Positions 22,343-32,500 of a DNA stretch of 56,295 bases are shown here, piece after piece. The DNA comes from a virus. Below the pieces are notes generated by a model. It made no database searches. It had not been told where the DNA came from and worked only from the letters and a program-made list of their open reading frames with translations. Within the stretch, counting starts at the first letter, position 1, and every line of letters starts with the position of its first letter. The DNA lies in the IMG/VR virus record IMGVR_UViG_3300020196_000044, positions 1 to 56,295 of that record; one strand, 5' to 3'. A program made the translations under genes and the position numbers.

Positions 22343-22343
22343 T
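22314..22343 (+). promoter_or_regulatory. Sigma-70-type promoter
   Basis: TTGACA (22314-22319) and TATGAT (22338-22343), spacer 18 bp, overlapping the end of the upstream gene and 41 bases before the next start. Confidence 0.8.
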
Positions 22344-22384
22344 GGATGAGTGCTTAATTTTAGAATCTCGCATGGAGAAGTAAA

Positions 22385-22780
22385 ATGGGAATGTTCGACT
22401 ATTTCCGTTCATCGTATGATTTGGGTGAGCAATTTACAAATACAGTGTGTCAAACCAAAGACATTGAAGATGGTATTGGTGGCACAATGACTGACTACTG
22501 GTTAGACCCCAGTGGTCAGTTGTGGAAACCATCTTATCTTGGAACACATGACTTCTGTGAAATCACAGAGGATGATGACCGATATGATGAGAAGCGTAAG
22601 TTTCTCAATTTTGAATGGATTCCTACTGGTGTTCATGGTAAGTATCAACCATATGATATCACAAAGTATATTGAAATCTATCCTGCTGAATGGAAAGGAA
22701 AGTGGGAAGATTGGCCCCGCTTGCGCTTACACTTCAGATATGGTATACTACAAGAGCACATAGACATGACAGGACGATGA
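22385..22780 (+). CDS. Conserved cyanophage hypothetical protein (MGMFDYFRSSYDL type)
   Basis: Encodes 131 aa. The opening MGMFDYFRSSYDLGEQFTNT, CQTKDIEDGIGGTMTDYWLD and the end WEDWPRLRLHFRYGIL match a protein I remember from many T4-like cyanophages, with no assigned function. It is rich in aromatic residues and probably a small beta-rich fold. It has its own promoter and starts the chain of small genes that runs to 24393; its stop overlaps the next ATG (ATGA). Confidence 0.78.
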   Translation: MGMFDYFRSSYDLGEQFTNTVCQTKDIEDGIGGTMTDYWLDPSGQLWKPSYLGTHDFCEITEDDDRYDEKRKFLNFEWIPTGVHGKYQPYDITKYIEIYPAEWKGKWEDWPRLRLHFRYGILQEHIDMTGR

Positions 22781-22971
22781 CCCATTATGATAAGTTAATT
22801 GACGCTTTGGTCCAGCACCTTTATGATGCATGGGAGCACAAACATTGGGATGAGCAGCTAGCAAAAAGAAAAGCACATGAGATTCTAACAACTGTAGAAG
22901 CATTTCAACAAAATCGTCTCTTATCAACTACAGACACATCTGTATATACACAATGGAGGGCATCTGACTGA
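22777..22971 (+). CDS. Hypothetical helical protein
   Basis: Encodes 64 aa from MTHYDKLIDALVQHLYDAWE. Start ATG overlaps the preceding stop; the frame extends upstream to 22690 but within the previous gene. The first 40 residues form an amphipathic helix rich in His and Trp (HKHWDEQLAKRKAHEILTTV). The stop shares a base with the next ATG (TGATG). No family recognised. Confidence 0.62.
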   Translation: MTHYDKLIDALVQHLYDAWEHKHWDEQLAKRKAHEILTTVEAFQQNRLLSTTDTSVYTQWRASD

Positions 22972-23141
22972 TGAGTAAATTTAACATTTATGACGAATCT
23001 ACAGGTGAACATTTTAATCTTTTTCAGTATATTGAATCTCTTGAAGAAAGAATTAAAATACTGGAAGAAGAAAATATTGAGACAACTAACGTACTTTACG
23101 AACTTCATAATAGGATTGACACGCTATGTATGAAACCCTGA
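22971..23141 (+). CDS. Coiled-coil small protein
   Basis: Encodes 56 aa, MSKFNIYDESTGEHFNLFQY then IESLEERIKILEEENIETTN. Leu/Ile heptads from residue 18 on indicate a coiled coil. It directly follows the previous stop and overlaps the next gene by 16 bases. Function unknown. Confidence 0.58.
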   Translation: MSKFNIYDESTGEHFNLFQYIESLEERIKILEEENIETTNVLYELHNRIDTLCMKP

Positions 23142-23320
23142 CTGAGTTTGAACGAGCACTTGCTCGATTTGGTGATAAAGTCCAATATATAGTTGGTCTT
23201 GAAATTGGTGATAAAATAAGTCCTGAAGTTGCATATCAAGAAATCAAAAATATGATTAAGGAACTTAAAAAACTTCGTAAAAAAGAAAAATCTGATTGGA
23301 TTACAACGGAGGAACAATGA
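23126..23320 (+). CDS. Hypothetical basic helical protein
   Basis: Encodes 64 aa: MYETLTEFERALARFGDKVQ, then YIVGLEIGDKISPEVAYQEI and a Lys-rich helix (IKELKKLRKKEK). The regular GDK-x-SPE-x-A-Y-x-E-I arrangement looks conserved and recalls small proteins of other cyanophages, but no function is known to me. It overlaps the previous gene by 16 and the next by four bases. Confidence 0.62.
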   Translation: MYETLTEFERALARFGDKVQYIVGLEIGDKISPEVAYQEIKNMIKELKKLRKKEKSDWITTEEQ

Positions 23321-23499
23321 AAGATTCTCTTAAAATAACAGAAACTGAAAATGGATTTGAAATTCAGTGGGATCCTGAAGATCCTAAATGGTCATTTCTT
23401 AATTATATGTCAGAAGAGGAAGTAAACCTACTATTAAAAGAAGCACTAGAAAACTCCTTACCAGAACGCGAAGAGTTTATTTCAAATTATCATGATTGA
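23317..23499 (+). CDS. Hypothetical acidic protein
   Basis: Encodes 60 aa starting MKDSLKITETENGFEIQWDP, with a perfect GGAGGA site before the ATG. EIQWDPEDPKWSFLNYMSEE then EVNLLLKEALE suggests a beta hairpin followed by a helix. The pattern F-x-I-x-W-D-P-x-D-P-x-W is typical of small conserved cyanophage proteins whose function has not been worked out. Confidence 0.65.
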   Translation: MKDSLKITETENGFEIQWDPEDPKWSFLNYMSEEEVNLLLKEALENSLPEREEFISNYHD

Positions 23500-23818
23500 G
23501 TTTAAAAGTATTTGGAGATCGTGGGCACTTGCACTTGGAGAAAAGGCACATAAAAAAGATCAAGAAGCAGATAAGGTTGCAATTATACGCACTTTTATCT
23601 TTGCTACATATCTTGTCACCAACGCATTTATTATTGCTGGTGTGATAAGACACTGGAATGATCAACAACCTATTCACATTGAAATCTATGAAAATTCAAA
23701 CTATTCCGAAAAGTTACACTCAGAAAGACGGCACAATTTGGGAGTGGATGGAAACATCAGCATTGAGGGCGTATATCGCTCAGGAACAATCAAAAATCGC
23801 ACTGGGGAATTTGAATGA
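23492..23818 (+). CDS. Single-pass membrane protein
   Basis: Encodes 108 aa. Residues about 30-52 are a membrane helix (IIRTFIFATYLVTNAFIIAG) after a charged N-terminal segment (EKAHKKDQEADK). The C-terminal 45 residues, from about position 66, overlap a second frame (the gene at 23688) and are less regular, so one of the two frames probably tolerates change. Overlaps the preceding gene by eight bases. No family. Confidence 0.6.
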   Translation: MIEFKSIWRSWALALGEKAHKKDQEADKVAIIRTFIFATYLVTNAFIIAGVIRHWNDQQPIHIEIYENSNYSEKLHSERRHNLGVDGNISIEGVYRSGTIKNRTGEFE

Positions 23819-23840
23819 GCGCCCAAAACGAGTATCCTAA
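23688..23840 (+). CDS. Small protein in an overlapping frame
   Basis: Encodes 50 aa, MKIQTIPKSYTQKDGTIWEW then METSALRAYIAQEQSK. The beginning (K-x-I/V-P-K-x-x-x-QKDGT-x-W-x-W) recalls a short protein I have seen next to other small cyanophage genes. Almost all of it lies within the 3' end of the gene at 23492 in a different frame. It looks more constrained than the host frame at this point, which is why I report it. Confidence 0.45.
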   Translation: MKIQTIPKSYTQKDGTIWEWMETSALRAYIAQEQSKIALGNLNERPKRVS

Positions 23841-23896
23841 GATTGAAAATGAACACAGCTACAAATTACATACGAAAGTGTCGTAAACGGAAAACT

Positions 23897-24094
23897 ATGA
23901 TAAAACCTACAGGAACATGGGCAGAACTTATTGGCACTTTTGTCGCTATTGTGATCTTTGCTCTACTTGCTTTATCATTTCAGGCATGGTTATTAGGATT
24001 GGTTTTTTCTTGGTTTAACGTAATTCTTTCTTTCTGGCAATGTGTTGGAATTATTGTATTACTTAATGGTATTCTTTCTGCAGCAAAATCATGA
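23897..24094 (+). CDS. Two-helix membrane protein
   Basis: Encodes 65 aa starting MIKPTGTWAELIGTFVAIVI. Two membrane helices are visible (LIGTFVAIVIFALLALSFQA and VILSFWQCVGIIVLLNGIL). The frame is open to 23843 with an ATG at 23849, which would add a short basic leader (RKCRKRK); the later ATG has GG about nine bases before it and is preferred. The stop overlaps the next ATG. Function unknown. Confidence 0.6.
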   Translation: MIKPTGTWAELIGTFVAIVIFALLALSFQAWLLGLVFSWFNVILSFWQCVGIIVLLNGILSAAKS

Positions 24095-24393
24095 AACTTT
24101 TAAAGACGCACAAAACTTATGATTTTGGACATGACCTGTACATACAACTAATTAATACTGGTCGTCATTATCCAAAATTCTTAAAAAATAAATCCTTAAT
24201 TCAATTTACATTTAGTTGGGGTGATTTTCCAAGTTGGCCATATCTTCAGGTAGCGGTTGGTAGTGGTCGTTTGCTTGGTATTATATTTTGGTTATATAAA
24301 TTTGGATTTGATCTTGATATTTTTTCAAATACTTGGAACTGGGACTACTTAATTGAAGATAAAATAGAGGACCAAACAAAGGACGAGTTATAA
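24091..24393 (+). CDS. Hypothetical aromatic-rich protein
   Basis: Encodes 100 aa beginning MKLLKTHKTYDFGHDLYIQL. It is rich in Trp, Phe and Gly (FTFSWGDFPSWPYLQVAVGS, LLGIIFWLYKFGFDLDIFSN), with one weak hydrophobic helix, and may be membrane-associated. No family recognised. Its stop codon overlaps the late promoter of the fibre genes, marking the end of the accessory strip. Confidence 0.62.
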   Translation: MKLLKTHKTYDFGHDLYIQLINTGRHYPKFLKNKSLIQFTFSWGDFPSWPYLQVAVGSGRLLGIIFWLYKFGFDLDIFSNTWNWDYLIEDKIEDQTKDEL

Positions 24394-24396
24394 ATA
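24389..24396 (+). promoter_or_regulatory. T4-type late promoter of the fibre operon
   Basis: TATAAATA is the exact T4 late-promoter consensus. It lies 39 bases upstream of the first giant structural gene and overlaps the preceding stop codon. Confidence 0.82.
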
Positions 24397-24434
24397 AAAG
24401 CAAGAACTATAATCTTGTCATATAGGGTAGATTA

Positions 24435-27400
24435 ATGGCATTAACACGTCTTCAGAACATCATTTCGTCAGTAGAAGGAAGAATATTATATGTAAATCCT
24501 GATGACTTTGATGCAACTGATGCTATTGACAATAAAGGTAATTCTCCAGTAAGACCCTTTAAAACAATCGCAAGAGCGATGCTTGAAGTTGCTAGATATT
24601 CATATGTAAGTGCTGGAAATGCTGATGATAAGTTTGACCAATTTACAATTCTTCTTTATCCTGGCGAACACATAGTTGATAATCGTCCAGGATTTTTTGC
24701 ATATAAATTAGAAAATAATAATTACGTTGCAAATATTACACCATTTTCACCAACAGCAGTCAACGGCGAATATGGATGGAGTAATACTACAAAACAATAC
24801 GCAGATTTATATAAAATTACCAACTCAATTAGAGGTGGTTTAATTATTCCAAGGGGAACCTCTATCATTGGTCTTGATTTAAGAAAAACTAAAATCATAC
24901 CAAAATATGTTCCATATGGTGGTAATAATACAGCACCAATTACAACTACAGTAAGTTGGACAGCAAATGTTAATACAAAAAGACAATTAACAATCACTGC
25001 TGTTGCTGGTGGAAATATCAATAATCTGGTAATTGGATCATATTTTGAGAAAGATATTACTTCTGGAACTACAGTTTTAATACCTGCTGGAACTACAATT
25101 ACAGGTATTGATTGCAATTTCAATGGAAGTTCTGCAACAGTAACAATATCAAGAGATCATGCTTATACTGGAACATCTGATGGTGGAACTGGTGCTGTTA
25201 AAGTTCCATATGAAGATGATAATAGTAGAGCAGCACTGTTTAGAATAACTGGTGGATGCTATTTTTGGCAATTTTCTATTTTTGATGGGGACCCAACAGG
25301 AATTTACACTTCTGCACAAGTAGATCCATCAGTAACTCCAACACTGACTACTAGTAGCACTGCTTTAAAGTTATCAGAATTTAGTCATAGTAAACTGACT
25401 GTATTTGAGTATGCATCTATTCATGATCTGAATACATTCTACAGAAAAGTATCTGATGCAATTTCAGTAATCAACTGTCTTAAAATTGAAACCAAAATTC
25501 AAGAAAACAGAATTGTTGGTCCTCTTTCTGATAGCGTTAGCATAACAAAAGTTGTAAGAAATCAATCTCAAGTTGCAGTAACCTTAAATCAAGAATTAGA
25601 TTTGACTGCTGGCAACTTTGTGTCTATTGTTGGTGATGGCAACTTTATTACTAATAATTCTCAAACTAATTCATATTACGCTGGATCTAAAAAGATTTCA
25701 TCTGTAATCAGTAGAAGTGAATTTGTATTTACATTAACTACTACTGAAGTTAGTACACTGAATGCTCTAGAAACAGATGCTGATTTGGCAATCACAGGAA
25801 CACAAATTCAATATACTCCGTCTGGTAGTGCAAAGGTTGAAATTGAGATTGATACGGTAGAATCTGCTTCTCCATACATCTTTAATATTTCTCTTCGTTC
25901 AACATGGGGTATTTGCGGTATGCACGCAGATGGTTCTCGTGCAACTGGATTTAAATCAATGGTTGTTGCACAATATACTGGCATCTCACTTCAAAAGGAT
26001 GATGGGGCATTCTTTGAATATGATACTAATACTAGCACATATGTAAATATTGCTGGCAAATTGTATCATAAAGATATCAATGCCATTTATAAACCAGCCC
26101 AAAGAAGTTATCACATTAAGGCATCTAATCGTGCAGTAATTCAGGCAGTATCTGTGTTTGCTGTTGGATATGCTGATCATTTCATTGCTCTTGATGGTGG
26201 TGATATGTCTATTACCAACTCAAACTCAAACTTTGGATCAAATGCAATGAGATCCATTGGATATAGTGATACTGCATTTAAGAAAGATTCGCTTGGTACA
26301 ATTACCCATATTATTCCACCAAGAAATGTAGAATCTACAGATTCTAATGTCTATTGGGAATCAATTGATACGATAAAAACAGCAACAAATATAGATCCAA
26401 CAAGGAGAGTTTATTTGAAAGATAGAACTACTTTCTTACAAATTGATTCTCCTGGAAGTGGATTTAATGTATCTACTAGAGCAATTCAAGATCCATCTGG
26501 AGTGCAAAAAACACTTAACTTAACTTTAACTAACGGTACAATAACTGGAGTATCATTTTTAGGAAATGATTTTGGTACATTCCAACCAGGAAGTCAAATT
26601 CATTTAGCATCAGATTCTACAACTGGTCTTCCATGTGAAATTACGGTTGGTGGAACTTTAACCTCAGAAGTTAATAGATACAAAATTGGTGGAAGAACTT
26701 TAAACCCAAATGGAACAGCATTTGTAGATAAAATATTTGTTCCACTTTATAATTCAGGTCAGAATTTCACTACAGAAAAATCATCAGATATTCAAAAACA
26801 AAGTAATGGTAATGTTTTTGGATATGATTTTGTCTTAAACAATTGGTTTGTTTATGTAAATCCATCCACAAATAATATTCGAGCGACAATTGATGGAAAT
26901 ACCTCAAAATATGGAGTTGGTAAAATTGAATCAACACCTACATCTTATCTTAAGAGAATCAAAGATGAAAGAACTCCAAATGATAAAATTTATAGATTGC
27001 GATATGTAACTAAGAGAAGTAGTGATGGCACTCTTCCTTCATATCCACAACCAGGATATGTATGTCAACAGAAAAAAGGAATAGTACCTGGAAAGGGGGA
27101 TAGATGGGCAGATGCTCATGATTTAATTTTAATTAATAAAGAATTCATTGCTAGAGAAGCATATGCTAGAGTAAATCCAACTATGCCATCTAATACAACA
27201 TCTCAAGATTGTATTGATGATGTTATTGATATAATGGAAGCACTTGCATATAATGTAAAATTTGGTGGCACTGATCAAATTTATGATGCATCGAATTTAT
27301 ATGTAACTGGAAATCATGTTGATGGAGAGCAACTAGCAACTATTAGTATTTTTAATCAAGCGAAGGAAATTGCAAAACAAGTTATTAATAATACTAATGT

Positions 27401-29471
27401 AACTATACAGGGCACCCATGGATTGTTACAGAAAAAGACCAATACCCAACCACAAGTAATCGCTGTTGGTGGTGGATGTACTGATGTTGTATCTGCAATT
27501 GAAACATTGATGACAATTGTTACTACAGCAGTTCAAAATGATAACATGAATCATGCATCAAGAACTGTCCCTTCTGCTACTTACAGTAGATCATCTGGTC
27601 ATGAATATGATGAAGTTTATTATATCTACGAAGTTGAAGAAGTACAGAAATATAGTTTTGATGGCATTACTGAAGTTGAAGGTATATATTACTTAACTAT
27701 ATTGAGGGGTTCTGTAGAAATTAATGGATCGAGAGCAATTAGTGCCTCAGTTCTTCCTGGAAATACATTTAAATTTAGTCAAAACACTGATGACTTATAT
27801 CCAAATATTGATATCGATAATATTGTAAGTGATCCAATAATTGCTAAAAGTATTGCTGATCCAGTTGTTATTGGTAAGGTCAAGACAACAAGTGGATTTA
27901 CTAATTCATTCTTAGATCCAATCAATACTGCATGTAGTGTCACTAAGGAATCTATTGCATATTTCTTAGATGAATATTTGAATAATCAATTACAGTGGGA
28001 TTGGACTGATAAGCAAACATCAAATAGTTTAGTATCGCATGAATTATTCAGTCCAGCATCAATTTTACAATTAAAATCTGGAACTGGATCTTCTGAAGTT
28101 AGAAGAGTTTCAATTAGACCAGATATTCCGACTCTTGGTATTGCTGTAGAACTTCGTAGACCATCTACAATTAGATCAGGTAACCATACATTTGAGTATG
28201 TTGGATTTGGTCCTGGTAACTACTCAACTGCATTCCCAATTCGTCAAACAAAAGTTCTCACTCAAGAAGAGCAGAAATATTCACAATCATTGAAGGAGCA
28301 AGGTGGTATTGCTTTCTATTCTGGATTGAACTCAAACGGAGACCTTTATATTGGCAATACTGTTATTAACGCAGTTACTGGTAAAACGTCTGAGAACCAG
28401 ATTACAGAATTAACTGAATTGACAATCACTGATAACCTAAATGTTCTTGGTGGATCTGGAAATACTTTAGCAACTAATTTCCAAGGACCAGTTAATTTCT
28501 TAAACAACCTTGTTGCTGATGGTGATAGCATCATTTCAAGATTAAAATTGAGAAATGCTGATGGTATTATTAGCACTATTACTAATAAAGATACGTCACC
28601 AAGTACTGGTGCTCAAGGTGATTTTGTATTTAATACTCAACCTACAGAAGGATCTAACATTGGGTGGATGTATACTGATAAGAATGAATGGAGACCAGTT
28701 GGATTAATTGGTGCAGAAAAAATTCATGCATATAAGAGTGGATCTAATTATGTTTTAAATGTTGGTCAAGATTTAATTAATATTGATTCAAATACAACTG
28801 TAAATGTAAATTATGATCTTGATGTAACAAATAGACAGAGAATTGGAACTCATCTTGATATTGGTACTGGTGCAACCTCAGTGATAACATCCAATAGTTC
28901 AACAAAACAGACAAGATTGTATCTTGAGCAGTCATGGACTTCAAACGGTATTGAATATAAACCAATATTAATTAAGTTGACAACTGATACTGGTGCTAAT
29001 GTTGAAAATAAAGTTATGGACGTAAGAGATGCATCTGACATATCGGTATTTAATATTGATAAAAATGGTAATGTAAAACTTAAGCAAGGTTCTTCTTATG
29101 GTATTTCTGATTCTGCATTTGGAACTGTACTGACTGTAAAGGCAAACTCAAACGTTGCAAATGGAGAAATAAAAGTTGAATCATTAATTACTCCAATTAC
29201 ATTCTTAGTCGCTGATTACACTGGATCTACAGCAGGAGCTAATCCTGTGTCATATGAGTATGGATTTAAAACTGAAGCAAATATTAACACATACAAATTC
29301 CAAGGATCTCCAAACTTTATTTCTCAATTTAATACAAGATCAATTCTGTTGTTTATAAATGGTGCATTGCAAACTCCATTTATAAATTATTTCTTCAATG
29401 GTCAATTCTTCTATTTTGCTTCTGCTGTACCTGATGATGCCAAAATTGACATTCGTTGTCTTGCAAACTAA
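24435..29471 (+). CDS. Giant virion structural protein, fibre or baseplate-associated
   Basis: Encodes 1678 aa. The N-terminus (MALTRLQNIISSVEGRILYV, DDFDATDAIDNKGNSPVRPF, KTIARAMLEVARYS) is a conserved opening of cyanophage structural proteins, and FKTI-x-x-A followed by ILLYPGEHIVDNRPG recalls the first turn of a pectate-lyase-like beta-helix. The long middle is beta-rich with Gly/Asn turns and G-x-GF modules (DSPGSGFNVSTRA). The C-terminal 300 residues have SPSTGAQGDFVFNTQP and LFINGALQTPFINYFF, resembling fibre tips or attachment modules. It leads the six-gene fibre operon. Exact place in the virion cannot be read from sequence. Confidence 0.78.
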   Translation: MALTRLQNIISSVEGRILYVNPDDFDATDAIDNKGNSPVRPFKTIARAMLEVARYSYVSAGNADDKFDQFTILLYPGEHIVDNRPGFFAYKLENNNYVANITPFSPTAVNGEYGWSNTTKQYADLYKITNSIRGGLIIPRGTSIIGLDLRKTKIIPKYVPYGGNNTAPITTTVSWTANVNTKRQLTITAVAGGNINNLVIGSYFEKDITSGTTVLIPAGTTITGIDCNFNGSSATVTISRDHAYTGTSDGGTGAVKVPYEDDNSRAALFRITGGCYFWQFSIFDGDPTGIYTSAQVDPSVTPTLTTSSTALKLSEFSHSKLTVFEYASIHDLNTFYRKVSDAISVINCLKIETKIQENRIVGPLSDSVSITKVVRNQSQVAVTLNQELDLTAGNFVSIVGDGNFITNNSQTNSYYAGSKKISSVISRSEFVFTLTTTEVSTLNALETDADLAITGTQIQYTPSGSAKVEIEIDTVESASPYIFNISLRSTWGICGMHADGSRATGFKSMVVAQYTGISLQKDDGAFFEYDTNTSTYVNIAGKLYHKDINAIYKPAQRSYHIKASNRAVIQAVSVFAVGYADHFIALDGGDMSITNSNSNFGSNAMRSIGYSDTAFKKDSLGTITHIIPPRNVESTDSNVYWESIDTIKTATNIDPTRRVYLKDRTTFLQIDSPGSGFNVSTRAIQDPSGVQKTLNLTLTNGTITGVSFLGNDFGTFQPGSQIHLASDSTTGLPCEITVGGTLTSEVNRYKIGGRTLNPNGTAFVDKIFVPLYNSGQNFTTEKSSDIQKQSNGNVFGYDFVLNNWFVYVNPSTNNIRATIDGNTSKYGVGKIESTPTSYLKRIKDERTPNDKIYRLRYVTKRSSDGTLPSYPQPGYVCQQKKGIVPGKGDRWADAHDLILINKEFIAREAYARVNPTMPSNTTSQDCIDDVIDIMEALAYNVKFGGTDQIYDASNLYVTGNHVDGEQLATISIFNQAKEIAKQVINNTNVTIQGTHGLLQKKTNTQPQVIAVGGGCTDVVSAIETLMTIVTTAVQNDNMNHASRTVPSATYSRSSGHEYDEVYYIYEVEEVQKYSFDGITEVEGIYYLTILRGSVEINGSRAISASVLPGNTFKFSQNTDDLYPNIDIDNIVSDPIIAKSIADPVVIGKVKTTSGFTNSFLDPINTACSVTKESIAYFLDEYLNNQLQWDWTDKQTSNSLVSHELFSPASILQLKSGTGSSEVRRVSIRPDIPTLGIAVELRRPSTIRSGNHTFEYVGFGPGNYSTAFPIRQTKVLTQEEQKYSQSLKEQGGIAFYSGLNSNGDLYIGNTVINAVTGKTSENQITELTELTITDNLNVLGGSGNTLATNFQGPVNFLNNLVADGDSIISRLKLRNADGIISTITNKDTSPSTGAQGDFVFNTQPTEGSNIGWMYTDKNEWRPVGLIGAEKIHAYKSGSNYVLNVGQDLINIDSNTTVNVNYDLDVTNRQRIGTHLDIGTGATSVITSNSSTKQTRLYLEQSWTSNGIEYKPILIKLTTDTGANVENKVMDVRDASDISVFNIDKNGNVKLKQGSSYGISDSAFGTVLTVKANSNVANGEIKVESLITPITFLVADYTGSTAGANPVSYEYGFKTEANINTYKFQGSPNFISQFNTRSILLFINGALQTPFINYFFNGQFFYFASAVPDDAKIDIRCLAN

Positions 29472-29477
29472 TAAATA
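29470..29477 (+). promoter_or_regulatory. Candidate late promoter
   Basis: AATAAATA fits NATAAATA, overlaps the stop codon of the first giant gene and lies 25 bases before the next start. Confidence 0.55.
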
Positions 29478-29501
29478 CTAACATAGGAAATCAATAAGTA
29501 A

Positions 29502-32500
29502 ATGGCACTTACTAGGATTACATCCACTGTAATTAAAGATTCGACAATTACTGAGGGTAAATTTGATAAACCGTATCTTGATTCTAGCAACGCTGATATT
29601 GCTACACAATCAATCACTTTCCAATCTAGTGTAAACATTAGAGTTGGAACTGGTTCTAACTATTTTACTGCAAACAATAACTTAGTTACTATATCAGCAC
29701 CTGCTGCCGCTGATACGGCATTAAATATTTCTCTTGGTAATTTACTTTTATCGCAAGGTAATCTAAATGTAAGTAATGGTAATGTTGCTACTCAAACATT
29801 AAAAGTAAAATTAGGTAGTCAAGGTGCGCCTTCAATTTATTTTGGGGAAGATTCTTCAACTGGTATATTCTCAAGTTCAGGAGTTATTAATTTTTCTGTT
29901 AGTGGTGTTCCTAAGTTACAAATTACTAGTGGTGACGGAATAAGATTATCTACCAATAAATTGTTGTTATCAACAATTGGAACATCTTTTGATAGAATTG
30001 CTGAATACGTCACTGGAACAGTTGGAGAACTTAGATTCGGTGGAGTAACCGATAGGTTAACTTTAAGTGTAAATGATGAAAGGGTAGTTTATGTTAGTGC
30101 TGTAGATGATACAAATGGTGAATATCCAAACAGCGAAAATAGAGTAGGTATTAATAAGAATAATCCACAATCTGCTTTAGATGTAAATGGTATTATTACT
30201 GCAGATGGGTATTCTGGAATTCAATTATCAAACTTACCAGTAATTGATCCCACAAGAGGTGGTACAGGTCTTACTTCTATTGGATCTCCTGGACAATTAG
30301 TAAGAGTCAAGTCAACTGGTGATGGATATGAATTTTTCACATTAAATACTGGTGACGTTAATAACCTTGCTTCATTCTTAGTTTCTGGTAATGGGTCATT
30401 ATTCAAAATTGAAGCAAGATTGACTGGAGATGGAGGTAGATTTAAGTTTGATCTTGGTATAGGTAAAGCTGCATCATTTTTACCTACACAAAGAATAAAG
30501 ATATTTGGTATTAATACATTAAACATCAGCTCATATAATAAAAATGATGTAACTCAGAACATTTATAAGAATTGGGCATCTAGTATTGATAATGATCCAA
30601 GTTTTGTTTCTGCACAGGGATCACTTGGTGGTGGAACTAGATATACCTATTACGCAGCATTAATTAACTTTAATACTGGAGTAGTTTCTTCATTAAAACA
30701 GTTAAAACATAGTACAACTGGAACTCCAACGTATGTAACCAACTTTGATTTGAGTGCATTTAATGAAAATATTTACAACAGTGTATCGATAAGAAGACCA
30801 GATTCTTCACATGGTATACTGCTTTACAGGTATCAAAATACAGCAGCAGTAGTTAAAGATAGAGGTGGTAATATTATTCTTAATCACACTGATAAATTAA
30901 ATCTCATTGCAATTCTTGGTCAAAGGGATATTGGATCTGCAACTACAACTCTGTTCACATATAATGATTATGGTCCTTATAATAGAGTAACTTGGGGAGA
31001 TGCAAATAGTGATGGAAGTTTAAATTCAAAATACCTTGAAATTAAAACAATACCATCTTCTGTAGCGCAGGGGGATATTGATACATTTGGTCCATATCCT
31101 GGATGGTCAGAGAGGACTGTTTATGCAGTCGAAACGGGAAGATATATAACAATTAATGAACCAGTTCCAGCAGATGTTAACTTTGATGCAACAGATAAAG
31201 CTTCAAGTTTCTTAAGTAATTCTACAATTCAAATATGTCACGATGATACAAAAGCACTTGAAGATGCAATTGCTAGTGTAATCGAAAAGGGTTTCAATTC
31301 CCTATTTTTAACTGGTGGCACATACTTAGTTAAGAGATTAGCAATACCATCTAAATTTGCACTGTATGGATCTGGGAAATCTACTATAATTAAGAAACAG
31401 TATTTTGATACTTCATATAATAGAACATCAAGTCCTGAGTTTAGTAGATTGTATGCTCCAATGTGGTTAAGAAACCCAGTAAAATTGAATTTAGACGGAA
31501 CAACTACTCCATCAGAATCTCAATCACAACCAGTTTCAAACATTACGTTAAGAGATTTTGTTGTTGATGGTAATTATAATAATAATATGAGATTAGGGGA
31601 TAGTACTTCTCCTGCATCTAACTGTTTATTATATGCAGAGGCATCTGATAATTGCTCGTTTATTAATTTAGACATTAAAAATTCAATTGGAGATGGAATA
31701 TTTGCTCCAAATTCTAATAAGTTATCAATGCAGAATACAGCAGTATTTGATAATTCTATAACTTATGGAACGTTTGATAATCCTTTTAATGCTGTTGATT
31801 GTACTGTATTGAAAGTATCTGATTGTAGTTTCTTAAGTAATCCTGGACCAGTTGATATTACAACTTCAGAGGTTGTGGCATTTAACTCATGTATCATTAG
31901 AAACTCTGGCACTGGTCTTAGAATTTATGGTGCAAGAAGCATCAATGTTGAAAACAATCTTATTCTTGGTCCAGATGATGAATGGATTCCAACCACAGAT
32001 CTTTATGATAGTGATTATAATTCAGTTAATATTACCTGCTATAAATCAACTGGTGCTGGAACTCAAGGTCCAATTAAATTCACTTATCTTGAGGAAGGAA
32101 TTGCTAAAAACCTTACCAATACTATATTATCAACTTATGTTTATCAGGTTAATGTTGATATCAATGGAAATGAAAATCTGTCAACAACTCCATTGACTTA
32201 CATACCAAATGGGGCAACTCAAACAATTTCAATTCTTCAAACAAGCATTTATGATATTAATAATGGTGGAGTTCAAATTGAAATTCCAGGTACTGCAGGC
32301 ATTATACCTGCGCCATCTGGCACTGCATTAGCAGCAATTCCATTCAGAAAAACAGCAGGTTCTGTTGGATTAAATTATAATTATCTTGTTTATTTTGTAA
32401 ATGGACTGGAACAAACACCAGTCGGAGATCCAGATAACTACATTGTCACTGGTGTTGAATCATATAACGTTACGACGCAAACATATAGCATTAAGATAGA

